DNA from: JAGXTF01 sp044224315
GTDB lineage: Bacteria > Bacteroidota > Bacteroidia > NS11-12g > UBA955
Length of the DNA: 64,000 nt
Direction: 5' to 3'
Assembly: GCA_044224315.1 (NCBI GenBank)
Contig: JBGAKR010000003.1
Location: 124,001 to 188,000, forward strand
Shown: positions 27,399-37,008 of the stretch, one piece after another
Layout of the letters: each line of letters begins with the position of its first letter
Position numbering within the stretch: the stretch's first letter is position 1
Made by a program: the position numbers and the translations under genes
The notes under the pieces: generated by a model
What the model was told of the DNA's origin: nothing
The model's database searches: none
The model's input: the letters and a program-made list of their open reading frames with translations, nothing else

Positions 27399-29390
27399 TT
27401 ATTGCACAAGCAGCTTTTGGGTAGATGTAACACCGTTTACCAAGAACTGAACGGTATACAATCCGGGTTTTAATTTGTCTAATGAAATGCTGTTTCCGGT
27501 GTTTACCTGCCTAGCGCAAATTAAGGCTCTGCCATCCATTCCGGCTATAATTATCCGGTCAATCAATTGGCTGGTTTCAATGAACAGGTAATTTTGGGCA
27601 GGATTTGGGTATATGTTTATACGGGCTTTTCCAGGATTTGCAACGCCTACATTTTGCAGGTTAAATGCATCGGAAGTTTTGGTGCAGCTGTTCCCTTTTT
27701 TAATTAAGAAATTAACCCGCACCGTATATATGCCATTCACAGCAGGCCTGTAACTCTGTTGTGTTGCCCCGCTTATATCCTGGCCGTTTAATTGCCATTG
27801 GTAATTCATTTTATTCCAGGTGCACTTTAGCGAATCCAATTCCTGGGAAATGGTGGGATTGCCATATACAAACAGATTAATATTTATTAAACTATCATAG
27901 CCAAATGCGTTAGTTAAATACTGCAAATAGGTACCCGAAATTTTATAAGTTTTATTATTTAAAGTAAAGGAGTCACAGACGGTTGCCGCCACATCACTCT
28001 GGGTTAAGGCATTGTCTAATGCCCATAATTCTTGTCCGAAATTTGGGTTTCGCGCTATAAAAACCAATTTGTCGTAAAAAGGGGTTAAGAATTGTATACC
28101 CGCATCGCCATTGGCTTGTGTATTTATGTTTTTAACAAGGCTGGTGCCTGCTCCTGTACCATTGGTTCTGAATAATTCATACGCATTACTACCGTCTGCC
28201 CCATAAATGGCGGTAAAATACAGGGTATTGGCATATACAAAGTATCCACCGGGGTTTGAGTTCCCACTGGCATTTAGGGTAGTTACTTTTACTGTGCCGG
28301 ATTCAGTACCATCGGTTTTCCATATTTCACTGTTTTCTCCGGTGCCGCGTGCAGTAAAATACAATTCACTTTTATAATAACCGTAAGAATAAAGTTGCGA
28401 GGCACCACCCGTAGTTCCTGTATATATGTCTTTTACCAAAGTTGTTCCCGATTCCGATCCATCACTCATCCAAAGTTCCTCTCCATGGCTGCCATCATTG
28501 GCTTTAAAAAATACTTTGCCTTTGAAATATTTAAAAATTGAGGGTCGGGATGAACCCGATGGATTGATATTTTTTACCAATACTGTGCCCGATTCTGTGC
28601 CATCGCTTTTGTACAATTCCAAATCGCCGCTGCCATTATTTCCGGTAAAATACATATAACTGCCTGCCGACATTAAATCCTGCACCGACAATCCATTTGC
28701 GTTGCCGGGGTTGCCGTTACTCACACGTTTGGTTCCGGTATCTGTGCCATCCGTTTTCCATATTTGAGAGCCGGTAATTCCATCTTCTGCCTTAAAAAAA
28801 AGTTGGTTGTTGTACAGGGTAAAAAAACGCGGATTTGAACTTGCACTGCTGGTTTTTTGATTGATATTTTTTACAAGCACTGTGCCCGATTCTGTACCAT
28901 CGGTTTTCCAAAGTTCAGTTCCCACCGAGGTTAAAGCAGTAAAGAATAGCTGATTGTTAAAAATGAAAAAATTGCGGGGCGTACTTCCAGTGCTTCCTGT
29001 ATTGATGTCTTTTACCATCTGGGTAGTATTAGATGTACCCGCCGATACCCATAGCTCATCGCCATTGATTCCGTTGTCGGCATTAAAATATACTTTGTTG
29101 CCAAACACGATAAATTCCCTGCCCTGAAAGTCATTCCAGGCGCCATTTACCCCTGTATTTATATCTTTAACCAAAACGGTCGAAGCTTCGGTTCCACTCG
29201 AACGCCACAATTCCTCTCCATGTAGGCTGTCATTGGCTGTAAAAAATATAAAATCTTCATTGGCTGTTACCCATTTTATATGCTCATACGACAGTTTAGG
29301 ATCTACATTTTTAATCAATCTTTGGCCTTGTAAATAACCACTTGCACCCAATAGGGTTGCGGCTATGAAAATTCGGTTTAATTTTTTCAT
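27399..29390 (-). CDS. Secreted ELWxxDGTxxGT-repeat protein with T9SS sorting domain
   Basis: A 663-residue protein: signal peptide, then eight complete and one partial repeats with the consensus ELWxTDGTxxGTxLVKNI spaced about 45-55 residues apart between residues 55 and 450. The repeats probably form a beta-propeller. An Ig-like/SprB-like linker with paired Cys follows, and the last ~80 residues form a Por sorting domain (INIYPNPAQNYLFIE; LKPGLYTVQF). It is exported by the type IX system and most likely surface-exposed or adhesive. A TAGGTTTG -7 box ends 4 bp before the ATG and a terminator follows the gene. Confidence 0.85.
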   Translation of the reverse strand: MKKLNRIFIAATLLGASGYLQGQRLIKNVDPKLSYEHIKWVTANEDFIFFTANDSLHGEELWRSSGTEASTVLVKDINTGVNGAWNDFQGREFIVFGNKVYFNADNGINGDELWVSAGTSNTTQMVKDINTGSTGSTPRNFFIFNNQLFFTALTSVGTELWKTDGTESGTVLVKNINQKTSSASSNPRFFTLYNNQLFFKAEDGITGSQIWKTDGTDTGTKRVSNGNPGNANGLSVQDLMSAGSYMYFTGNNGSGDLELYKSDGTESGTVLVKNINPSGSSRPSIFKYFKGKVFFKANDGSHGEELWMSDGSESGTTLVKDIYTGTTGGASQLYSYGYYKSELYFTARGTGENSEIWKTDGTESGTVKVTTLNASGNSNPGGYFVYANTLYFTAIYGADGSNAYELFRTNGTGAGTSLVKNINTQANGDAGIQFLTPFYDKLVFIARNPNFGQELWALDNALTQSDVAATVCDSFTLNNKTYKISGTYLQYLTNAFGYDSLININLFVYGNPTISQELDSLKCTWNKMNYQWQLNGQDISGATQQSYRPAVNGIYTVRVNFLIKKGNSCTKTSDAFNLQNVGVANPGKARINIYPNPAQNYLFIETSQLIDRIIIAGMDGRALICARQVNTGNSISLDKLKPGLYTVQFLVNGVTSTQKLLVQ

Positions 29391-29468
29391 AACACAAACC
29401 TAAGGGCTGTGTTATCTGTTAATTATTTTAATTATACCAATGGATTTTATTTTTTAGGAACAGAAATT

Positions 29469-30230
29469 TTAAACAATTTTATAATCTCTGTACCAGGTAT
29501 CAAACTCGGCTTTTTTATATTTCGAAAGTTTGGCCTCTATTTTATTGTTCAAATAAATGGTATACTCCGCATTATTCACCTGCAAAATATGATGTATGTT
29601 TACCATCCATGATTTGTGCACGCGTAAAAATTCTTTATTTTCTGCCAGCAGGGTTTCAAAATGCTTCAGATTTTTGCTCATGGTGTACTGCATTCCATTT
29701 TGATCGTGAATGATACAGTACGCTTCACTGGCTTCGAAGGCAATAATATCTTTGAGCAAAACGGCTTTCTGATTTCCCAGGTGGTTTACAATCATTTTTT
29801 GTACCGTTTTCTGCTGCAAACTTTCTTTCAATACCTCATAATTCAGTGGGTTTGCGGCCTTACTGCGCTTGTTTACCAGGTTCTTCACAGTTTGGTCTAA
29901 CCTGCTTATTTCTATGGGTTTTAACAAATAATCAAAGGCCGAAATTTCAAAAGCCTTAACCGCAAAATGTTGGTATGCCGTAATAAATACAATATCAAAT
30001 GGTATTTCATCAAAGAAATTTACCAATTCCAACCCACTGTAGTTGGGCATTTCTATGTCTAAGAATACCACATCAGGCTTATAGGTGTTTATAGCTGCCA
30101 CGGCTTGTTCTACATTTTCACAAACCGCCACAACCTCTATCTCCCGGGTATAAAATTGCAATAAATTAAACAGGATATTCCTGGCACTTTCTTCATCATC
30201 CACTATAATTACCCTGAATTTAGCAATCAT
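29469..30230 (-). CDS. LytTR-family response regulator
   Basis: 253 residues. The receiver has D11/D12, phospho-acceptor D58 (VVFLDIEMPN), an FITAYQHFAVKAFE switch region and LLKPIE. A LytTR DNA-binding domain starts near residue 150 (FEASEAYCIIHD, FLRVHKSWMVNIHHI). It is 77 bp downstream of the sensor gene at 30308, with which it forms a second LytS/LytR-type pair. Distinct from the 22930 regulator. Confidence 0.92.
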   Translation of the reverse strand: MIAKFRVIIVDDEESARNILFNLLQFYTREIEVVAVCENVEQAVAAINTYKPDVVFLDIEMPNYSGLELVNFFDEIPFDIVFITAYQHFAVKAFEISAFDYLLKPIEISRLDQTVKNLVNKRSKAANPLNYEVLKESLQQKTVQKMIVNHLGNQKAVLLKDIIAFEASEAYCIIHDQNGMQYTMSKNLKHFETLLAENKEFLRVHKSWMVNIHHILQVNNAEYTIYLNNKIEAKLSKYKKAEFDTWYRDYKIV

Positions 30231-30307
30231 CCCGCAATAGTATTATTTATTTATTTTCAAACTCAAAATTATTTACCAACGGTGGCTTTTCTTTAGGAAT
30301 GGATGTT

Positions 30308-33094
30308 TTAAAACTTGCGTTTAAATGGTGATTTTAAAATTACTTTGGTCCCCGAAGCTTTCTGCTCGCTATCATACAAATCTATAATCTCTACCCCAAA
30401 GTTACCCCCATGGTGCCTTCTCAATATTTCTAACCTTATATCCAATGATTGGCCCGAGAATGATTCGAATAGTTTATTCTGCCTTTCCTTAATTTCCTGC
30501 GATTTTTTACGTCCTATGCCATTATCGGTTATCTCGCATACAAAATATTCAGGCTGCAAATGCATGTTAATGGTTAATGTTTTCTGGCCCTCTTTGTGCA
30601 ATAATCCGTGTTTAATTGCGTTCTCAATTAAGGGTTGAATGAGCATGGGTGGCACCTCTATATCGCTTATCTGATTGCTGTTTATAGAATAACTGAAATC
30701 TTTCTTAAATCGCAGCAATTCCATCTCCAGGTATACATTTATTATGGATAATTCTTCCTCAATATCAATAAACTCTTTTTCGGAATGGTGCATGATTTTG
30801 CGGATCAGCAAGGCAAATTTGCCAATTGAATCATAAGCCGTAGTGGCTTTTTGTTGCAATACCAAATCCTGTATAGAGTTTAAAGAATTAAAAATAAAGT
30901 GAGGGTTCATCTGCGATTGTATGGCAGTTAGCTTACTTAGATTTAGCTCATTCATCTGCTGCGACCTGAGTTTTTGTTTTCTCACCTGCCGTGTGTAAAT
31001 CAAGTATACCAATGCTAAAAATAGAAGCATACAACCTGCTATAAACCAAAATCGCAAATAAAAGGGTTTGGTAATCTGAAAGGAATAGGTAACCTCAGGG
31101 CTAAATTCACCCATATGCTCAGCCTTTATTCGCAATGTATAATCGCCGGGTGGCAAGGCATTAAAGGTTATTTGATTGTGATTTTGTACATACCATTTGC
31201 GGTCATACCCGTTTAAGGTGTAGTGAAATTTTATATTTTCGGCATACCGCAAACTTGGGCTCAGCACCAAAAATGTAAATTTATGATGTTCAGCCCCGTA
31301 AATCGACCCGCTGTTCCATGGAATAATTGAATCGTTTACCCTAATTTCATGAATACGCACATTTAACGGATTGCCCTTGCGTGGCTGTTTACCAAGGTCT
31401 ATAGGCTGCACACCACCCGAGTGGCTTACCCATAAAATTCCATCTGATACCGAAAAACCATATACTTTTTTTAAGGTAAATCCGTAAGAAGTTTGAAACT
31501 GGCGTAGCATGGTGCCGTTCATGTCAAACTGGTACAAACCATGGTTGGTATTGGCATACAAATGGTTCTGATAGGCTTTAATATTATTAATGGACTCATT
31601 AAATGCTTCCATCGCAATTGGCAATTGGGTTATTTTCAAATTTTCGTCAATTACCAAAACCCCGAATTTTTGGGTTATTACAAACACCTTACCTGCCGAT
31701 GCGCTGATTTTTTCAGAAAATATATCCTGCCCTTTATACTGTATGCGTGTTAATTTTCCAGCTTTCAGCATATGTAATCCACCCGAGCTGGAAACAAACA
31801 GGCATTGGATGTTTTTTAAGTAGGCCAGTGAATATACGCGCAAATGCAATTCGGGTGCTGCATCCTGCACCGTGGCGTTTTGGGTATTTAATGTGGCCCT
31901 GAATAAACCGTTGTTGGTTCCAAAATAGATTTCTCTGGCTGAAATAAAACTTACATCCTTTAAGGATGCGGTATTTACCGAATAAATTTGTTTAGTTTTG
32001 CGGTGATAGCATTTAATTGATGCATCGTCGTATATAATAAAATCGCTGCCCTCATCTCCATAAATGCCTTCTATGGGCTTTTTGTTCACATTGCTTAGTA
32101 CATCGAGCTTTCCATTGTAAAAGCGGTTAAAAACACCCTTGTTTGAGCCCATATACACTTCCTGCCCATCGTAACAATAAATACTAATCATGGGGTCGTG
32201 CTCAAACTTGTTTATAGCATCCGGAATGTCCAAATCTGGCACTACCAATACCCCGTTATCAAAGGTTCCCAGCAATATGTTGCCTTCTTTGTCTTGAAAA
32301 ACATCCGAAATAAAATATTCTTTAAAAAGGTATTGATATTTTTCTGATAAGGTATGTTGCATTAAATTTATACCCGCTATTGGGGATGCAGCCCATATCA
32401 GCGAGCCAGTAATATAAAATCGTGCGTTGGTACTTGAGTTTAAAAAATTTCCCAGCGGAATTTTGTGTAATTCCATTTTTGTTTCGCTCAGCTGGTAACA
32501 ATGTTTGTTGCGCACATCAATGGCATAATTGCTGTTTTTGAATGAAAAAAGTTCAAGCGGACCCACACTGTCTGCCGCTATCTCACCACCGTGAACAAAT
32601 GTTGCAGATGAAAAAGTAAATGAGGTATTGCAGATTTTGGGCGATGCCTGTTTGGCAATTTCCCGGCCTTCTTTATCTATTAATATTACCCCCCTGCAAC
32701 AAATAAATAATTGCCCTTCCTGGTTGCATTTTAATCCTATGATATTCGAATTATATACAGCCGGAACAGCATAAATCAGCTTACAAACATTATGCTCAAT
32801 TTTAAAAATCTGGTTGTTTAAATTATTGAAAAATATTACGCCGTCTTTATTCTTGGTGAGGTTAAAAAACGCCAGGCTATGGGCCTGCTTGGTCTCTATT
32901 TTGCTGAATTGCACAAAATCATACCGTATAATGCCTTCATTGGTTGCAAAGTAATAAAAATCATCGTTGTCCTGAATAATGTCAAATACCCGGATTCCCT
33001 TGAATTGTTTTTCACCCAATACAAAATAAGCCGGTTGCTGGGCTGTAACCGAGCCAAATAATACTGCGAATAAAATCAGTAGCCACTGTTTCAA
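30308..33094 (-). CDS. Hybrid-type sensor: beta-propeller, Y_Y_Y domain and LytS-like kinase
   Basis: 928 residues. A signal peptide (cleavage near VTAQQ) precedes about 570 residues of Reg_prop-like propeller blades. A Y_Y_Y immunoglobulin-like domain follows (YTLNGYDRKWY, NALPPGDYTLRIKA), then one transmembrane helix near 685-705 and a coiled-coil. The kinase has MNPHFIFNSLNSI and an ATPase part with LIQPLIENAIKHG and DNGIGRKKSQE. The architecture resembles SusR-like or two-component regulator propeller sensors that detect periplasmic oligosaccharides. It has no ATG near the start; TTG at 33094 is used, with a TACATTTG box 7 bp upstream. Partner: 29469. Confidence 0.88.
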   Translation of the reverse strand: MKQWLLILFAVLFGSVTAQQPAYFVLGEKQFKGIRVFDIIQDNDDFYYFATNEGIIRYDFVQFSKIETKQAHSLAFFNLTKNKDGVIFFNNLNNQIFKIEHNVCKLIYAVPAVYNSNIIGLKCNQEGQLFICCRGVILIDKEGREIAKQASPKICNTSFTFSSATFVHGGEIAADSVGPLELFSFKNSNYAIDVRNKHCYQLSETKMELHKIPLGNFLNSSTNARFYITGSLIWAASPIAGINLMQHTLSEKYQYLFKEYFISDVFQDKEGNILLGTFDNGVLVVPDLDIPDAINKFEHDPMISIYCYDGQEVYMGSNKGVFNRFYNGKLDVLSNVNKKPIEGIYGDEGSDFIIYDDASIKCYHRKTKQIYSVNTASLKDVSFISAREIYFGTNNGLFRATLNTQNATVQDAAPELHLRVYSLAYLKNIQCLFVSSSGGLHMLKAGKLTRIQYKGQDIFSEKISASAGKVFVITQKFGVLVIDENLKITQLPIAMEAFNESINNIKAYQNHLYANTNHGLYQFDMNGTMLRQFQTSYGFTLKKVYGFSVSDGILWVSHSGGVQPIDLGKQPRKGNPLNVRIHEIRVNDSIIPWNSGSIYGAEHHKFTFLVLSPSLRYAENIKFHYTLNGYDRKWYVQNHNQITFNALPPGDYTLRIKAEHMGEFSPEVTYSFQITKPFYLRFWFIAGCMLLFLALVYLIYTRQVRKQKLRSQQMNELNLSKLTAIQSQMNPHFIFNSLNSIQDLVLQQKATTAYDSIGKFALLIRKIMHHSEKEFIDIEEELSIINVYLEMELLRFKKDFSYSINSNQISDIEVPPMLIQPLIENAIKHGLLHKEGQKTLTINMHLQPEYFVCEITDNGIGRKKSQEIKERQNKLFESFSGQSLDIRLEILRRHHGGNFGVEIIDLYDSEQKASGTKVILKSPFKRKF

Positions 33095-33101
33095 TCGGTT
33101 T

Positions 33102-33132
33102 CAAATGTAAGGGTTAATGCTAAAATTTGCAG
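33102..33132 (-). promoter_or_regulatory. Probable promoter of the propeller sensor gene
   Basis: On the minus strand CTG (one mismatch to TTG), a 20-bp spacer and TACATTTG (33109-33102). The -7 box ends 7 bp before the TTG initiation codon. Confidence 0.5.
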
Positions 33133-33372
33133 TATTTGGGTGGAATAGGGGATTGGTGGATTAGTATAATGGTTGAATTAGGGATTGGTTGACTTTGGTT
33201 GCTAACAGCCTTGGCCGCAAAGGGTCAAAAGGAGGCTTGGGACGACGACAGCTTTCGCGGATGATTAGAAGCTTGCCCAGCGGCTTCTGAGGCGGGAGCA
33301 CTTGGGGCATTCCTGCACACTGTGCGCTGGTGGTTAAAATGGTTGACTGGCTATTATTACTATAAACTGTAA

Positions 33373-33416
33373 ATCGCGAGGTTTGCACTCGTGATGGCCT
33401 TGGCTCAGCCGAGGCC
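33373..33416. repeat. Bipartite palindromic repeat, copy 2
   Basis: ATCGCGAG-(7 nt)-CTCGTGAT at 33373-33395 is followed by a second palindrome of the GGCC-TTGGCTCAGCCGA-GGCC type (33396-33416). It matches the family at 46219-46429. Confidence 0.7.
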
Positions 33417-33432
33417 ACTATCAATTCCAAAC

Positions 33433-34047
33433 TCACCGTATCTTCATGCGTAAATGCCTTAAAATCACCTGATTGCCGCAGTCAAAATCATAACCGTAAA
33501 TATAAACACTGTCATTCCACGAAACTACACTGTCTATGGCGCAGTATTCAGAAATAAAAAATTCATTTGTAATTTTATAACCTTCATTTTTATCTAAAAT
33601 AATAGCTTTATGAGGTTGCCAACAATGCCCACTTGCAAACATTGGGGTAAGCCAATACGTGATAATCGCATCTGGGTTGGCGTTTCCGTTTAAATTTAAG
33701 AAATACAGAGTATCAAAGGTTACTACAGAAAAATTCGGAGAGGGGTTATTTGAATTTTTTAGTTTATCTATATATTCCCGGGAATAATAACCTTTATTTT
33801 TATAAAAGGCATACAATATTTCTTTGGCGTATTTTTTATCCAGGGGCTTGCCTTTATATCTTGAAGAATCTAATCCTGCCAAGGATATGCTTGTGTCAAA
33901 ATATTGTATATTTTCAGTATAGTTTTCTGATATTTTGGATTTTACCGCATCAATCTTTAACTTTATATTGGCATTAGAAGACTCGCTGATGCATGTAGCA
34001 AGAAGAAAAATGGCAAAAAAACAAAGTGTATTTATTTGTGATTTCAT
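33433..34047 (-). CDS. Lipoprotein of unknown function
   Basis: 204 residues. The lipobox LLATC is at about residue 18. The mature part contains a YKGKPLDKKYAKEILYAFY helix and a VTFDTLYFLNLNGNANPDAIITYW segment reminiscent of repeat-in-toxin-like or calcium-associated N-x-D patterns. No family assigned. Start is ATG (MKSQINT). It abuts the repeat region on its 3' side. Confidence 0.6.
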   Translation of the reverse strand: MKSQINTLCFFAIFLLATCISESSNANIKLKIDAVKSKISENYTENIQYFDTSISLAGLDSSRYKGKPLDKKYAKEILYAFYKNKGYYSREYIDKLKNSNNPSPNFSVVTFDTLYFLNLNGNANPDAIITYWLTPMFASGHCWQPHKAIILDKNEGYKITNEFFISEYCAIDSVVSWNDSVYIYGYDFDCGNQVILRHLRMKIR

Positions 34048-34176
34048 TATTAAATTTTATTTCTTATATCGAATGTACCATACTTTTTCAATTCATTCCA
34101 GTATTTGGTTTCGCAATTTTTATATTTTGGAACCAGTATATAAAAATAAATTTAAACGATTATTAACCCTCAAATA

Positions 34177-34914
34177 TCACCACGGAATTTCTCCGGTTAA
34201 GGGGTTGTTTTCTTCGCTGTAGAATTTGCCGGTAGGTCCTTCAGGTCCAATCAGTGCGTATTTTACAATACGGTTTCCGGCTTCTTCTACGGTGCCAGTT
34301 CCGCGGTGTCCGTTAAAGTCGGTTTTGGTATATCCGGGGCAAATGGCATTCACTTTAAACGGGGTATCCTTGAGTTCGTAAGCCAGCACTACGGTATACA
34401 TATTCAGGGCTGCTTTGGATGAAAGATAAACCACCCCTTTGTAATCGTAATACTTGTATTTTGGATCGCTGTGCAAGGCAATGGAACCCTGACTTGAGCT
34501 TACGTTTACAATCCGGGGCTGGGCTGCTTTTTGCATCAAATCCATAAATGCCTGGGTAACCCGCACCACTCCGTAAATATTGGCATCATAGGTGGCCATA
34601 AATTGCGCAACGCTTGCGTCTAATGCCGATTGGGGATAACCCCCATAAACCCCGGCGTTGTTGATTAATATATCCAGGCATTTGGTTTTTTTGCCAATGG
34701 CTGCGCGGGCTTTTTTTATTGAAATATCATCGGTAACGTCAAGCTGAATGGCCTCTGTGTTTTCTAGACCTTCGTTTTTTAATCGGCTTATTGCTTCTAA
34801 TCCTTTTTCTAAATCGCGACAGCCCAGGTACACATAAATGCCTTTTTGGGCCAGTTGTTTTGCTACTTCAAAGCCAATGCTCTTGTTGGCGCCAGTAATT
34901 AATGCGGTTTTCAT
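34177..34914 (-). CDS. SDR-family oxidoreductase
   Basis: 245 residues from ATG (MKTALITG); a TTG five codons earlier is rejected. Short-chain dehydrogenase features: cofactor loop TGANKSIG (7-14), NNAG motif, catalytic Ser in VNVSSSQGS and the YxxxK pair in VYLSSK. This is the carbonyl-reductase-like classical SDR class using NAD(P)H. It lies 64 bp downstream of an AraC-type regulator on the same strand, which may control it. Substrate unknown. Confidence 0.88.
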   Translation of the reverse strand: MKTALITGANKSIGFEVAKQLAQKGIYVYLGCRDLEKGLEAISRLKNEGLENTEAIQLDVTDDISIKKARAAIGKKTKCLDILINNAGVYGGYPQSALDASVAQFMATYDANIYGVVRVTQAFMDLMQKAAQPRIVNVSSSQGSIALHSDPKYKYYDYKGVVYLSSKAALNMYTVVLAYELKDTPFKVNAICPGYTKTDFNGHRGTGTVEEAGNRIVKYALIGPEGPTGKFYSEENNPLTGEIPW

Positions 34915-34978
34915 TTTTTTATGCCGCAAAATTATCTTCTCAAAAAATGGTGGAAATGGACAAATCTTACTATTTACC

Positions 34979-35833
34979 CTACAAATCCTGATTTTCTAAA
35001 AACTCACTTACGCTTTTGCCTGTGTTTTTCTTAAAAAGCCGCGAAAAATAATCAGGGTCATTAAAGCCCAATTCGTAAGCCAACTCTTTCACGGATAGAT
35101 TGGAATACCTGAGTTTTCGTTGGGCTTCCATCATTAACCTGTGGGTAAAAAAATCTTTGGGTGATGTACCTGCATATTCTTTTACTAGGCGGTATAAACC
35201 GTTAGGGGTTAAAGCCAGTTTCTCGGCCAGGGTGCTGATAGAGGGCTGATCAGTAAGATGGGTTTCTACCATTAATTTAAACTCCACAAACTTGGATAAA
35301 TTGGAGTTTACAACCTCGTTGGTCTCTTTATTGAAATAAGCTATGTTTAATTCCGTAAGCAATAAATTTAAATATGCCAATATAATTTCAGCATTTACGT
35401 TTTTAGAATTAAAAAGTTGGTTCAAAATTTCAAACACATTTTTTACCCTTTCTCTTGCATCACTCTCAAGTTTTAGACATTGGGTACCCAAAGGGTTTAC
35501 TAAAAATGCAAAACGTAGAGGCAATAATGCCAAAGTATTTTCATCAAAAAGTACCTTGTAATATTTTAAATTTTTGTTTATTATTGGTGGTGCAAAAATC
35601 TGATTGGGCATGGCAAACAGCAAATCTCCTTCGCCAATGGTTATGTCCTGCAAATCCAATTTATAGGCTACATTTCCGCTTTCAATCAATACAATAAAAT
35701 ACGATGACAACCTGCGAGGCTCAAGTTGTTTTTGTGCCAAATCTCCTGTGGGGTAAGGTTTTTCGTTGGTGTTTACCTTAATATTTAAAGGATGTTCCTG
35801 ATTGGGGTAAAATATGTCGTTGGTATCGGGCAC
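34979..35833 (-). CDS. AraC-family transcriptional regulator
   Basis: 284 residues with an N-terminal cupin-like sensory domain (residues 20-110) and a C-terminal double helix-turn-helix (about 185-284): LAEKLALTPNGLYRLVKEY and then KELAYELGFNDPDYFSRLFKKNTGKS. The only initiator is GTG (at 35833). It is followed by the SDR gene, so the pair is a likely regulator/target unit. The inducer is unknown. Confidence 0.85.
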   Translation of the reverse strand: MPDTNDIFYPNQEHPLNIKVNTNEKPYPTGDLAQKQLEPRRLSSYFIVLIESGNVAYKLDLQDITIGEGDLLFAMPNQIFAPPIINKNLKYYKVLFDENTLALLPLRFAFLVNPLGTQCLKLESDARERVKNVFEILNQLFNSKNVNAEIILAYLNLLLTELNIAYFNKETNEVVNSNLSKFVEFKLMVETHLTDQPSISTLAEKLALTPNGLYRLVKEYAGTSPKDFFTHRLMMEAQRKLRYSNLSVKELAYELGFNDPDYFSRLFKKNTGKSVSEFLENQDL

Positions 35834-35948
35834 GGTGTGATTTTGTTTTTGTAGATTGGGAGAGAGGCGGGAGATTTGTTATGGTTTCAAACCATTTACA
35901 AATATGATACAAACAACATTAAATAGAGTATAGGCAGTTCAAAATAGA

Positions 35949-36473
35949 TCAGATTTCAGCGGTTGATGCCTGCAGTTCAATGATTTTTTCATATGCCCTG
36001 CGTGGAGCACCCTGATAGAATATTTCGCCGCAATAGGTATAACCTAAATTGTACAATATCTTTATCATGGGTCCGTTATCAAAATTAGTATCCACTTTTA
36101 TACTGGGAATTTTTAACTCCATGCACAATTCTTCAATTAATTTGAATAAATATGTGGCAATCCCTTTTCGCTTGGCGTGCTGCGATGTTGCAACCCTGTG
36201 CACAACTGCATAATTCCCATCGCTGAGCCATTTACCCTCAATGTTTGTATAGGCGGGCTCCTCCTCAAAAATAATAGCAGCACAGGCCATTATGAGTCCA
36301 TTAGTTTCAAGCACATAACTATAACCACTGTTAAAGTCGTCTAATATAGTCTGCTCGTTGGGATACCCATCCTGCCATTGCTGGCTGCCTTCTTGTTTTC
36401 TTTGTTCTATCGCATGCTGTATAATTTCCCAGATAACTGGCAATTCAGATTGTGCAGCCTTGCGTAAGTTCAT
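35949..36473 (-). CDS. GNAT-family N-acetyltransferase
   Basis: 174 residues. The acetyl-CoA motif is HRVATSQHAKRKGIATYLF, with the R/Q-x-x-G-x-A core; helix and strand order fit GNAT. A later LYNLGYTYCGEIFYQGAPRRAYEK stretch (in parts) is typical of single-domain ElaA/RimI-like members. Substrate unknown. It lies in a run of small minus-strand genes that are each separated by 25-110 bp. Confidence 0.85.
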   Translation of the reverse strand: MNLRKAAQSELPVIWEIIQHAIEQRKQEGSQQWQDGYPNEQTILDDFNSGYSYVLETNGLIMACAAIIFEEEPAYTNIEGKWLSDGNYAVVHRVATSQHAKRKGIATYLFKLIEELCMELKIPSIKVDTNFDNGPMIKILYNLGYTYCGEIFYQGAPRRAYEKIIELQASTAEI

Positions 36474-36501
36474 TTAATTCGTTTTTAAGTAAAAGTTTTT
36501 T

Positions 36502-36963
36502 TTATTCCATTGCCAAATAATGATGCTCGGTAAACCTATGCCAACCTTTCTTATTTTTCGATTCCACTGCCCACCTGTAACCTTCATTTTCATCGGGCCA
36601 ATAGATCATTCTCGCCAATCCTGCCGGCATTTGCGCTTCAAAACAAATAGCCTGCGGATGCACATCGGTTCCATCGGCAAGCTGCCCCATGGATTTTTTA
36701 CCATCCGAGGTAAAGGACCAAAAAGTTACCTGACTTTCATTTAAACCTATGATGGCAAATTCCTCGTAAATTTTATTTCCGAATTCCCATTTCGCGGTTA
36801 ATTGTATATAATTATTACCAAGCACTTTTGTAAAAACCCGGGTGCATTTCAATTTCCCCATTTCCGAATCACTAAATGCTACCCAACTACCAATCAAGGG
36901 CTCCATGGGGCCTAGTTTGCCTCTGCCTGATTTCCATGGAAGGGGATTATGCTTCTTTGTCAT
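36502..36963 (-). CDS. Small beta-barrel-like protein of unknown function
   Basis: 153 residues, cytoplasmic. It opens LPWKSGRGKLGPMEPLIGSWVAF, a pattern resembling DUF1579/lipocalin-type barrels (G-x-W at the start of strand A), and shows regular hydrophobic strand alternation to a C-terminal RFTEHHY. No catalytic residues recognised. ATG start; the TAATTTTG box at 36989-36996 lies about 26 bp before it with a CTG at spacing 19. Confidence 0.6.
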   Translation of the reverse strand: MTKKHNPLPWKSGRGKLGPMEPLIGSWVAFSDSEMGKLKCTRVFTKVLGNNYIQLTAKWEFGNKIYEEFAIIGLNESQVTFWSFTSDGKKSMGQLADGTDVHPQAICFEAQMPAGLARMIYWPDENEGYRWAVESKNKKGWHRFTEHHYLAME

Positions 36964-37008
36964 GCGTTTGATTTATGTATTGGATAATCAAAATTAAAAG
37001 GTTTAATT

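Larger units (their letters stand above)
33095..33432. other. Intergenic region of 338 bp with repeat debris
   Basis: Holds the sensor promoter, an AACAGCC-type motif near 33206 and repeat copy 2 at 33373-33416. A minus-strand frame here (33161-33436) is low-complexity and not a gene. Confidence 0.6.

Noticed and set aside
33161..33436. Minus-strand frame of 91 codons
   Set aside because: Contains palindrome copy 2 and no signal or domain; not conserved in pattern.
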